NCBI GenBank assembly: GCA_038750655.1
Contig: JBCDGZ010000062.1
Span: forward strand, 1-42,061
Reading direction: 5' to 3'
DNA: 42,061 nt
Source of the DNA: JBCDGZ01 sp038750655
GTDB taxonomy: Bacteria; Bacteroidota; Bacteroidia; Chitinophagales; Saprospiraceae
Position 1 is the stretch's first letter; each line of letters begins with the position of its first letter. The notes beneath the pieces were generated by a model. That model ran no database searches. It was not told where the DNA came from and saw only the letters and a program-made list of their open reading frames with translations. Both the position numbers and the translations under genes were made by a program. Below are positions 8,704 to 15,388 of this stretch, piece by piece.

Positions 8704-9734
8704 AATCCACGTCCATGACTGCGGTAATCGAGTACAACAAATCACTACAGGCTTATAATACTTTTGGGATTGATGCCCGGGCGGAGGTATTTGTGGAGGT
8801 GCACACTGAGACGGAGCTGCGGGAAGCCCTGCGCTTGGACATTCGTCCGCGGTACATCCTGGGCGGCGGGAGCAATTTGCTGTTGAGGAAGGGCCTGAAG
8901 GGTTTGGTGATTAAAAATAGCATTGGAGGCCGCAGGCTAGAGCGCGAGTTTCCCCACAGTGTCTACATCGCCTCCGGCGCCGGCGAAAACTGGCATCAGT
9001 TGGTGGGCTGGTGCATCGAGCAAGGCTACGGCGGCATCGAAAACCTCTCTCTCATCCCCGGTACCGTCGGAGCTGCCCCCATCCAAAACATCGGGGCCTA
9101 CGGCGTCGAACTCAGAGAAGTCTTCCACCGCCTCGAAGCCCTCCACCTCGACACCGGCCAAAAGCGCATCTTCCGGGCCAAAGACTGCCAGTTTGGCTAT
9201 CGCGACAGCATCTTCAAGCGGGCCCTCAAAGGCCAATACTGCATCACCAAAGTCGTCCTCAAACTCAGCAAACCCCACCGACACCGCCTACGGCTCAGCT
9301 ACGGCGCTATTCGCCAAACCCTCGATGCCCAACAAGTCCACCCCCCTACTATCCAAACCATCAGCCAAGCCGTCATCGCCATCCGCTCCTCCAAGCTGCC
9401 CGACCTCGCCCAGCTCGGCAACTCCGGCAGCTTTTTCAAAAACCCTGAACTATCGGCCACCCATTTCTACCGCCTCAAAGCCCAGTTTCCCCACATCGTC
9501 TCCTATCCGCTGGACAACGGCGGCTTCAAAGTTCCCGCCGGCTGGCTAATCGAGCAATGTGGCTGGAAGGGCAAGCGCATCGGCAATACGGGGGCTCACG
9601 CCCGCCAGGCGCTGGTGCTGGTCAACTACGGCGGCGCTACGGGCGAGGAGATTTGGACCCTGGCACAGCAGATCATTGCTTCGGTGAAGCAGCGCTTCGG
9701 GGTAGAGCTGTATCCAGAGGTCAATGTATGGTAA
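8700..9734 (+). CDS. murB: UDP-N-acetylmuramate dehydrogenase (UDP-N-acetylenolpyruvoylglucosamine reductase)
   Basis: A cytosolic FAD enzyme that reduces UDP-GlcNAc-enolpyruvate to UDP-MurNAc in peptidoglycan synthesis. The 344-aa length and motifs match the E. coli-type (type I) MurB. They are NTFGIDARAE, the FAD-binding GGGSNLL, IPGTVGAAPIQNIGAYGVE, YRDSIFK, the proton-donor Ser in GNSGSFFKNP, HARQALVLVN, and a C-terminal Glu in YPEVNVW. The start at 8700 overlaps the upstream stop codon; an internal ATG six codons later is the alternative. A gap of 334 bp separates it from the graspetide precursors. Confidence 0.96.
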   Translation: MKSTSMTAVIEYNKSLQAYNTFGIDARAEVFVEVHTETELREALRLDIRPRYILGGGSNLLLRKGLKGLVIKNSIGGRRLEREFPHSVYIASGAGENWHQLVGWCIEQGYGGIENLSLIPGTVGAAPIQNIGAYGVELREVFHRLEALHLDTGQKRIFRAKDCQFGYRDSIFKRALKGQYCITKVVLKLSKPHRHRLRLSYGAIRQTLDAQQVHPPTIQTISQAVIAIRSSKLPDLAQLGNSGSFFKNPELSATHFYRLKAQFPHIVSYPLDNGGFKVPAGWLIEQCGWKGKRIGNTGAHARQALVLVNYGGATGEEIWTLAQQIIASVKQRFGVELYPEVNVW

Positions 9735-10068
9735 GATGATCCACTTTTTATTGATCATTAGCTAATCAACGATAGATAACGATCTTCTCAGAACTAATAT
9801 ATCAACAAAAAAAATGATTTAACAGGGTGTTGATGCACAATAATTTTTCTTAATTTTACTTTACCATAGTTACAGCTCTTGTAAGATAAACCAACATCCT
9901 TAAATTTATCCATCCACTCTTTGTCATCATCGAAAAGCCTGTCTGCTTTTCGGTCATTCCTGACAACGTTTCCCTCATCTTAGCCCCTAAAGGTGCCCAC
10001 TTATAATGATGAGTAGTAGGTACGAACTTCAATCAAAAAGCATTTTTTAACCTTTAAACTTTTTTATT
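9735..10068 (+). other. 334-bp leader region between murB and the first graspetide precursor
   Basis: No gene is seen here. The stretch is AT-rich. It holds a promoter-like pair at 9879-9908, an 8-bp hairpin at 9931-9952 (arms CGAAAAGC and GCTTTTCG, loop of 6), and, from 10036, the first copy of the 33-bp leader that recurs before the second precursor. Confidence 0.6.
9879..9908 (+). promoter_or_regulatory. Candidate promoter for the graspetide cluster
   Basis: TTG at 9879-9881, a 19-bp spacer, then TAAATTTA at 9901-9908. This is close to the Bacteroidota pattern TTTG-19-TAnnTTTG with the last base off. It would give a 5' leader of about 155 nt that contains the hairpin at 9931-9952. Confidence 0.35.
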
Positions 10069-10293
10069 ATGGAAAAAGCGAAGAAGCCTTTCTTCTCCAA
10101 GTTCTTGGAGGCTCAGAAAGTCGACGAATCCGAAGTTGTAAAGGGCGGACTCCGTATTAGCGTTGGCCCTTTGCAAACTGACAAGTTTCCTTCTGACAAT
10201 GATGAAGCGATCTCGCTGAAGTACCCATCTGATGATGATGAGTACGTAACGCTGAAGTATCCTTCTGACAATGACGAAGGTTTCTTTCTTTAA
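10069..10293 (+). CDS. Graspetide (microviridin-type) precursor peptide 1, three cores
   Basis: A 74-aa precursor. Residues 7-16 read PFFSKFLEAQ, close to the conserved microviridin leader helix PFFARFLEGQ that recruits the ATP-grasp ligases. A Gly-Gly at residues 26-27 could mark leader cleavage. Three cores follow at a fixed 12-residue period: TDKFPSDNDE (37-46), SLKYPSDDDE (49-58) and TLKYPSDNDE (61-70), joined by two-residue spacers and ending GFFL. Each matches the microviridin pattern TxKYPSDxxE, with Ser in place of Thr at the first position of core 2. It lacks a Shine-Dalgarno but has the same 33-nt leader as precursor 2. Both modifying enzymes lie just downstream. The compound itself is not known to me. 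Confidence 0.92.
   Translation: MEKAKKPFFSKFLEAQKVDESEVVKGGLRISVGPLQTDKFPSDNDEAISLKYPSDDDEYVTLKYPSDNDEGFFL
10177..10278 (+). repeat. Three 36-bp core repeats in precursor 1
   Basis: Tandem in-frame repeats encode three 10-residue cores separated by two-residue spacers (period 12 codons). Confidence 0.9.
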
Positions 10294-10309
10294 AAGTTAG
10301 GTCATTCGG

Positions 10310-10335
10310 CCATCTCTTCCTGCGGGAAGAGGTGG
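10310..10335 (+). terminator. Hairpin after precursor 1, terminator or attenuator
   Basis: Arms CCATCTCTTCC and GGAAGAGGTGG (11 bp, one G-U pair) around a TGCG loop, followed by the T-rich TTATTTTATCTTTT. It starts 17 bp after the precursor stop codon. It probably ends or stabilises the short precursor transcript. Confidence 0.65.
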
Positions 10336-10418
10336 TTATTTTATCTTTTGATTCCCCATAATTTGCTTCCATCGGACTACTTATGAAAAGCATTTTTTAA
10401 CCTTTAAACTTTTTTATT

Positions 10419-10664
10419 ATGGAAAAAGCAAAGAAGCCTTTCTTCTCCAAATTTTTGGAGGCTCAGAAAGTCGAGGATTCCAAAATTGTAAAGGGTGGAC
10501 GTACTTTGCAGACGGATAAGTTTCCTTCTGACAATGACGAAGCGGTAACGCTGAAGTACCCCTCTGACAATGATGAGTACATCACACTGAAGTATCCTTC
10601 TGATGACGATGAGTACATGACACTGAAGTATCCTTCTGATGATGACGAAGGTATTCTCGTCTAA
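10419..10664 (+). CDS. Graspetide (microviridin-type) precursor peptide 2, four cores
   Basis: An 81-aa paralogue of precursor 1. The leader PFFSKFLEAQ (7-16) and Gly-Gly (26-27) are unchanged. Four cores lie at residues 32-41 (TDKFPSDNDE), 44-53 (TLKYPSDNDE), 56-65 and 68-77 (both TLKYPSDDDE), again with a strict 12-residue period, ending GILV. Compared with precursor 1 it lacks six linker residues before core 1 and has one extra core. In known microviridins Thr1-Asp7 and Ser6-Glu9 form esters and Lys3-Glu10 an amide; here position 9 is Asp in every core and position 8 is Asp or Asn rather than the usual aromatic. The MvdC-like ligase gene starts 76 bp downstream. Confidence 0.92.
   Translation: MEKAKKPFFSKFLEAQKVEDSKIVKGGRTLQTDKFPSDNDEAVTLKYPSDNDEYITLKYPSDDDEYMTLKYPSDDDEGILV
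10512..10649 (+). repeat. Four 36-bp core repeats in precursor 2
   Basis: Tandem in-frame repeats encode four 10-residue cores with two-residue spacers. The last two cores are identical in protein sequence. Confidence 0.9.
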
Positions 10665-10680
10665 AAAGCATGTTAACCGG

Positions 10681-10706
10681 CCATCTCTTCCTACGGGAAG
10701 AGGTGG
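10681..10706 (+). terminator. Hairpin after precursor 2, possible attenuator before the ligase genes
   Basis: The same 11-bp arms as the hairpin at 10310-10335, with loop TACG, followed by a weaker T-rich stretch (CTGTTCTGTTATTT). It lies between the precursors and the ligase genes, so partial read-through would give more precursor than enzyme. Confidence 0.6.
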
Positions 10707-10740
10707 CTGTTCTGTTATTTGATCACCCATAATTTGATCT

Positions 10741-11739
10741 ATGAAAACCATCCTTCTCCTTTCGCATAGCAAGGATTTCTATAATATCGATCGGGTCGCC
10801 GCTGCGCTGGCGCAGCAAGGAGTACCGCATTTTCGATTGAATACGGACCGCTTTCCTGAATCCATTTACATCAGTCATCAACTCGATGCATCGGGCACGA
10901 AAACGGTGGTGCAAACGGAGGATGGTCGTTTCAATACGCAGGACATCGGTGCGGTCTGGCCCCGTAAAATCTGGTCGCCCATTATTCAGGCACCGATGGA
11001 GGAAAAATACCGAGTCGCCTCCATTCGCGAGGCTGTAGCCGTGCGGAAAGCACTCTTTCAGATGCTTGCCGAAGTGCCCTGGATCGATCCGCTTCCTGCC
11101 ATGACCCGAGCTAGTGACAAGTTCTTGCAACTGCGCTGTGCCCAACAAGCAGGGCTTCGCCTGCCCCAAACCCTGATCAGCAACGATGCTGACGCAGTAC
11201 GGGTTTTCTATGATGGTTTGGGGGGAGAAATGGTCTGTAAGCTGCACACCGCCCTCACGGGAGGTATGCAAGCTAGTGCCTTTTCTTTTTATACCACCAA
11301 AATTGCTCCTGAAGATATGGAAGCGATGGACATGCTATCGGTCTGTCCTATGATTTTTCAGGAATTTATTCCTAAACGCTACGAGCTGCGCATCGCCTAC
11401 ATCGATGGCCAATGCTTTACGGGTAAGATTGAAGCCGCTGCTGAGGTGACCGATTGGCGGATACCGGAGGCTGCTGTCAGCCCCTGGAAAGCCTATGAGC
11501 TGCCGGAGGCCGTCGTTCAGCAATTGCAAGCCTTCATGCAAAATATTGGCCTGAGCTTCGGTGCTATCGATATGATTCGCCACGCCGATGGCAGCTATGT
11601 CTTTTTGGAAGTCAACCCTAGTGGCGAATGGGGGATGCTGGAAAAAGAACTAGACTATCCAATTGCCCAAGCGATCGCGGATGGATTGATCAAGCGCATG
11701 GAAACCCCTAGCCCTTCAACCTTAAAACATTTACTATGA
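10741..11739 (+). CDS. mvdC: ATP-grasp graspetide ligase, MvdC/MdnB-like
   Basis: A 332-aa cytosolic ATP-grasp enzyme predicted to act on the precursor peptides. The N-terminus (LLLSHSKDFYNIDRVAAAL, then LNTDRFP) is typical of microviridin maturases. The central VWPRKIW replaces the YRR seen in MvdD. ATP-grasp features include KLHTALTGG, the hinge FQEFIPKRYELR and the Mg-binding VFLEVNPSGEWGMLE. In cyanobacteria the MvdC/MdnB enzyme closes the Lys-Glu amide after MvdD has made the esters; I infer the same split here. Its TGA overlaps the ATG of the next gene (ATGA at 11736-11739), indicating coupled translation. Confidence 0.88.
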   Translation: MKTILLLSHSKDFYNIDRVAAALAQQGVPHFRLNTDRFPESIYISHQLDASGTKTVVQTEDGRFNTQDIGAVWPRKIWSPIIQAPMEEKYRVASIREAVAVRKALFQMLAEVPWIDPLPAMTRASDKFLQLRCAQQAGLRLPQTLISNDADAVRVFYDGLGGEMVCKLHTALTGGMQASAFSFYTTKIAPEDMEAMDMLSVCPMIFQEFIPKRYELRIAYIDGQCFTGKIEAAAEVTDWRIPEAAVSPWKAYELPEAVVQQLQAFMQNIGLSFGAIDMIRHADGSYVFLEVNPSGEWGMLEKELDYPIAQAIADGLIKRMETPSPSTLKHLL

Positions 11740-12746
11740 AAAAAGTACTGATTGTTACCCATAGCAATGAACACTATTGCTACGACCTTGTCGCCAATGC
11801 GCTCCAAGAGGAGGGCGGCGAAGCTGTTCGCATCGACACCGATCGCTATCCCACCGAGATACAACTGACTACCGATTATCAAAATGGTGGCTTGCATAAT
11901 TATCTAGAGACCCCGGAGGGCCGTTTGGACTTGGCTGATCTTACTGCGGCTTGGTATCGCCGCTCTAGAATTGGACAAAAAATCCCGGGGGACATCGATC
12001 CGCAACTGCGCCTACCATCGGTGGAGGAGAGTAAGCGCAGTTTTATGGGCGTCCTCCATAGCTTGGACTGCTTTATACTCGACCCCTATTTCCATGTGCG
12101 GCAGGCCAGCTCCAAGCAGCTACAGTTGAAGATTGCAGAGCAATTGGGCATCCGTATTCCTAAGACGATGATCACCAATAATCCAGAGGAGGTCCGCCGC
12201 TTTTTTCGGACTTGCCCTGAGGGCATCATTACTAAGATGCAGACTTCCTTTGCGGTCTATACGGAAGGGGTGGAAAATGTGGTGTTCACTAATATTATAG
12301 AGGAGTCGATGCTTGATGAATTGGAGGGGCTGGAATTGTGTCCGATGACTTTTCAGGAGGCGATTCCGAAGGAGGTGGAGCTGCGCGTGACGATTGTTGG
12401 CGATCAGGTTTATTCGGCCTCTATTGATTCGCAGTCTTCAGAGCGGGCGAAGGTCGACTGGCGCAAGGACGGCCACGCTATGATTGATATGTGGAAGGAG
12501 CACCCGCTGCCGAAGGCTTTGGAGCAGCAACTCCTGCAACTCATGGACGCTTTTCAGCTCAACTACGGCGCCATCGATCTGATCCTGCATCCTGATGGGA
12601 CTTATTATTTCTTGGAAATCAATCCTGCTGGAGAGTTTATGTGGTTGGAACACGCTCCGGGCTTTCCGATTTCTCGTCAATTGGCCAAGGTCCTGCTTGG
12701 GAAGGCCTGGCGTCGGAATGAGGTGGGAAATAAAAAAAGTGCTTGA
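11736..12746 (+). CDS. mvdD: ATP-grasp graspetide ligase, MvdD/MdnC-like
   Basis: A 336-aa ATP-grasp enzyme that starts inside the mvdC stop codon. The N-terminus VLIVTHSNEHYCYDLV, RIDTDRYPTEI, and the diagnostic AAWYRRSRIG with a following PSVEESKRSF block match MvdD/MdnC, the ligase that forms the ester rings in microviridins and binds the PFFxxFLE leader. ATP-grasp elements KMQTSF, FQEAIPKEVELR and FLEINPAGEFMWLE are intact. The last codons and the stop (12744-12746) fall within a hairpin that serves as terminator for the opposite strand. No acetyltransferase, peptidase or transporter gene follows. Confidence 0.9.
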   Translation: MKKVLIVTHSNEHYCYDLVANALQEEGGEAVRIDTDRYPTEIQLTTDYQNGGLHNYLETPEGRLDLADLTAAWYRRSRIGQKIPGDIDPQLRLPSVEESKRSFMGVLHSLDCFILDPYFHVRQASSKQLQLKIAEQLGIRIPKTMITNNPEEVRRFFRTCPEGIITKMQTSFAVYTEGVENVVFTNIIEESMLDELEGLELCPMTFQEAIPKEVELRVTIVGDQVYSASIDSQSSERAKVDWRKDGHAMIDMWKEHPLPKALEQQLLQLMDAFQLNYGAIDLILHPDGTYYFLEINPAGEFMWLEHAPGFPISRQLAKVLLGKAWRRNEVGNKKSA

Positions 12747-12762
12747 AAATCTTCAAGCACTT
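12732..12762 (-). terminator. Rho-independent terminator of the SusCD/phosphodiesterase operon
   Basis: Read on the minus strand: arm AAGTGCTTGAA, loop GATT, arm TTCAAGCACTT (11 bp, perfect), then a T run. It lies 49 bp past the stop of the phosphodiesterase gene and overlaps the last codons of mvdD on the other strand. Confidence 0.85.
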
Positions 12763-12811
12763 GGGATAGCGGATACTCACTAGTTTTGTAAAACTCAAAA
12801 TAAGACTACGC

Positions 12812-13741
12812 TCATGGGTGTAAGTTATTGCTACGTAGATAGTCTAACAATAGTTGAGGACGGTCCGTCATGATGGCATTAGCTCCTTTAGCAATGAGCC
12901 AGCCGTAGGTTTCCTGTGGTCCTTGCAAAATTGCTTTCTCGTCGGTACGTCCCGCACAAAGTTCATCCCATAGACAGATGGCCATGAAGGTATCGCCTTG
13001 TTTGGCCAGTTGGGGGAGAAGCTGAAAGGTGGGGGCCTCTTCGGAGTCGAAGAGGGTTTCGTAGACAAAGGGGTTGAGGTCTTGTTCATAAGCGGCCATA
13101 TGCTGGGCGACCTGCTCATTTTTGTACCAAAGTTTAGGCATGAAAATAATGGAGTCCATCAAAGTACCATAGCGTGTCCTCATCTCTTCGATGGGATTGT
13201 TGGCCTTGAAAATGGCGTGATTGACGGTGCCTGTTTTTTTCAAAATTTCGTAGGCTTCTCGTACGGTCTCTCCCTCTGTTTTGTCGAGATTAATCATGAT
13301 CTTATCTTTGGCGACCAACATGATTTCCTCCAAGGTGGGCACCTGCATTTGACTACCTCTGGCCCCGCAGGCATTTTTGAGCCGCAGGGTTTTTATCTCC
13401 GCCAGCGTCAGCTCGCTGACCTTACCACTCCCATTAGTCGTACGATCAACGGTATGATCGTGTATGGCGACGAGCTGCCCATCCTTGGTCAGCCGAATAT
13501 CGATTTCTACAATGTCAACGCCGAGGTCGATGCAACGCTGCACGGCCGCAAGGGAGTTCTCAGGAGCGTAGCGCCAGTCTCCGCGATGAGAGACGACGAG
13601 AATGTAATCCTTACTGGGATGTTGTAGGTGATGCAGGATTTTTTCAACTTTTGAACCTGCTCCTGTTTGCTGTCCTATCAGGATGTTACTGGTAGACAAT
13701 AACAGCAGACAACAGAGTAGGATTTGGAAATTATTTTTCAT
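12812..13741 (-). CDS. Glycerophosphodiester phosphodiesterase family protein, exported
   Basis: 309 aa from the ATG at 13741, which begins a clear signal peptide (MKNNFQILLCCLLLLSTSNI). The frame extends further upstream to a TTG at 13858, but that part is the remnant of another gene copy. The GDPD TIM-barrel catalytic residues are present: SHRGD (His52, Arg53), PENS, VEIDIRLTKDG (Glu79, Asp81) and IHDHTVDRTT (His94). Such enzymes hydrolyse glycerophosphodiesters to glycerol-3-phosphate and an alcohol, here in the periplasm. It is the last gene of the sigma-fecR-susC-susD unit, which suggests that the unit takes up phospholipid head-group breakdown products (inference). Confidence 0.9.
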   Translation of the reverse strand: MKNNFQILLCCLLLLSTSNILIGQQTGAGSKVEKILHHLQHPSKDYILVVSHRGDWRYAPENSLAAVQRCIDLGVDIVEIDIRLTKDGQLVAIHDHTVDRTTNGSGKVSELTLAEIKTLRLKNACGARGSQMQVPTLEEIMLVAKDKIMINLDKTEGETVREAYEILKKTGTVNHAIFKANNPIEEMRTRYGTLMDSIIFMPKLWYKNEQVAQHMAAYEQDLNPFVYETLFDSEEAPTFQLLPQLAKQGDTFMAICLWDELCAGRTDEKAILQGPQETYGWLIAKGANAIMTDRPQLLLDYLRSNNLHP

Positions 13742-13752
13742 TTTTTGAAAGC

Positions 13753-13947
13753 TTAATGATGAAGGTTTTTGCTGCGCAAATAGTCCAGTAGGAGCTGTGG
13801 CCGGTCTGTTTGAATCGCTTGTAGAGAATTCTCGGGGGCGTTCCGCCAATCTCCTCAATGAGCGACGACTATGATTTCCTTGTTCTCAGCGTCTTCGAGA
13901 TTTTGGATAAGCACTACAGTCTCCTCCAATTTTGAATAGAAAAAATA
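13753..13947 (-). pseudogene. Remnant of a second glycerophosphodiester phosphodiesterase gene
   Basis: In one frame this stretch reads SKLEETVVLIQNLEDAE, EIIVVAH, a TGA at 13855-13857 where the neighbour has Arg, GDWRNAPENSLQAIQ, then jumps to TDRPQLLLDYLRSKNLHH and a stop. The two parts match the start and the very C-terminus of the intact gene next door (SHRGDWRYAPENSL and TDRPQLLLDYLRSNNLHP). About 230 residues of the barrel are deleted, and the signal peptide is missing where the segment abuts susD. It is a tandem copy that has decayed. Confidence 0.88.
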
Positions 13948-13948
13948 G

Positions 13949-15352
13949 TTAATACCCTGTATTTTGTGTAATCTCAGGGTCGGTGTCAATCTGACTTTGT
14001 GGAATGGGAAGCAGTAAGTTGTCTTCATTAATCCTTACATTGATTCCATTGTCTGTAAACCACTGATTCATGGTGCTTACAGCCTGTCCGGTTCTTTTTA
14101 GGTCGAACCAACGGTGGCCCTCACCAATAAATTCGAAGCGTCTTTCTATCTCGATGGCTGTGCTTATGCTCTCTTTGGTGTTGGCCGTGCTGTTGCCAAG
14201 GCCGGCGCGGTTTCTCACCTGATTGAGGTAGCTTACTGCGTCTGTGGTATTGTTGGTTTCGTTGAGAGCTTCGGCATATTTCAATAAAACATCTGCATAA
14301 CGAATGACATAATAGTCGCTGCCACTGTCATTGACACCAGTCGGTGATACTTCGTATTTTAGAGAAAAATGGAAAGGATTGGCGTCAGCGTCCAGACCAA
14401 TATAATCGTCCTTTCTTGTATCTCCATCTTCGAAGGAATTGACAAAATCTGTCGAAGGCAGGTTGTGCCCCTTCGCATTGGCTGTTGTGCCTGAAGGCCT
14501 GAACTGTGTGGCTGTAGGACTTCCTTCGGTGTTGCCTGCAAGGCCGCTGGCGAACTGGATTTCGAATAAGATTTCGCTGTTATTTTCATTGGCTACGCCG
14601 AATAAATCAGCGGTGGTAGGAACGAGTTCGTATTCGCCAGAGTTGACGATAGCTGATAGATTTTCGAGGGCATCGCTGTAGTTGCCTTGGGTCATTTGAA
14701 CATCTGCTAGCAGTGCTTGGGCGGCCCCCTTGGCGGGCCTACCGATAGCTTTGCTGTTGGGCAGGTCCTGAATGGCTTCGTTCAAGTCAGTTTCAATTTG
14801 TGTGTAGACTTGAGCGGCAGCCGTCCGACCCTGGCCAAAGAAGTCAGAAGGATTTTGGGTTTCTTCGAGCACTAGTGGAACATCTCCATACAAGCGTACC
14901 AGGTTGAAGTATAAAAGTGCCCGTACGAATTTAATCTCGGCAATTCTAGTGGCTTTGAGGGTAGCATCTTCATAGGTAATCTCTCCGATGCGATTCAGGA
15001 CAACATTGGTACGTTGAATACCTTCGTAGGATTCTCGCCAAATATCACCCACCAGGTCGTTCCCCGCATTGGTCGAAAAATCATCCAACTGGCCAAAGCG
15101 CCCTCCATCATTAGCAGCGATTTCTTCAAAAGCATCTTCTCCGGAAATCTCTCCTACACCAATTAAATCCAAGCCATACAAGCCACCGTTTTGCAGCTGA
15201 GCGTACACGCCCGTAACGGCGCTTTCCAGCTCTGCTTCGCTGGAGTAAAAACTGTTCGCGGCTTTCTCGGTAATGGGGACCAAGTCTAGCTCATCAGAGC
15301 AAGCACTTAAAAAGAGCAGCAGGAATATTGTGAAATATATATTTAGTTTCAT
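13949..15352 (-). CDS. RagB/SusD family nutrient-binding outer membrane lipoprotein
   Basis: 467 aa. A lipoprotein signal (FLLLFLSACSDE, lipobox Cys about residue 18) is followed by the SusD-like TPR-rich fold; the C-terminal RRFEFIGEGHRWFDLKRTG block is the family hallmark, as is the ending LLLPIPQSQIDTDPEITQN. It should sit on the cell surface as the lid over the SusC transporter. It begins 36 bp downstream of susC and is followed by the phosphodiesterase remnant and gene. Substrate class cannot be read from SusD itself. Confidence 0.95.
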   Translation of the reverse strand: MKLNIYFTIFLLLFLSACSDELDLVPITEKAANSFYSSEAELESAVTGVYAQLQNGGLYGLDLIGVGEISGEDAFEEIAANDGGRFGQLDDFSTNAGNDLVGDIWRESYEGIQRTNVVLNRIGEITYEDATLKATRIAEIKFVRALLYFNLVRLYGDVPLVLEETQNPSDFFGQGRTAAAQVYTQIETDLNEAIQDLPNSKAIGRPAKGAAQALLADVQMTQGNYSDALENLSAIVNSGEYELVPTTADLFGVANENNSEILFEIQFASGLAGNTEGSPTATQFRPSGTTANAKGHNLPSTDFVNSFEDGDTRKDDYIGLDADANPFHFSLKYEVSPTGVNDSGSDYYVIRYADVLLKYAEALNETNNTTDAVSYLNQVRNRAGLGNSTANTKESISTAIEIERRFEFIGEGHRWFDLKRTGQAVSTMNQWFTDNGINVRINEDNLLLPIPQSQIDTDPEITQNTGY

Positions 15353-15388
15353 GATTATTGAGTTTGTAAAAAGGTTAAAGCAATTGGA

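Larger units (their letters stand above)
10036..10740 (+). repeat. Tandem duplication of the precursor unit (leader, precursor gene, hairpin)
   Basis: The unit at 10036-10385 is repeated at 10386-10740. The copies share a 33-bp untranslated leader (10036-10068 and 10386-10418, offset exactly 350), nearly identical first 18 codons, the core repeats, a 3' hairpin with the same arms, and the closing CCCATAATTTG. The copies differ in linker and core number, so the duplication is not recent. Confidence 0.9.

Noticed and set aside
8959..9549. Long Ser/Pro-rich and Pro/Arg/His-rich plus-strand frames inside murB
   Set aside because: Both are shadows of murB, whose motifs are complete in its own frame.
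10177..10649. Regular 36-bp repeats resembling a small CRISPR array
   Set aside because: The repeats are in frame, have no unique spacers, and encode microviridin-type cores inside two short genes.
13742..13858. N-terminal extension of the phosphodiesterase from a TTG at 13858
   Set aside because: The extension is out-of-frame remnant sequence; the ATG at 13741 begins a proper signal peptide.
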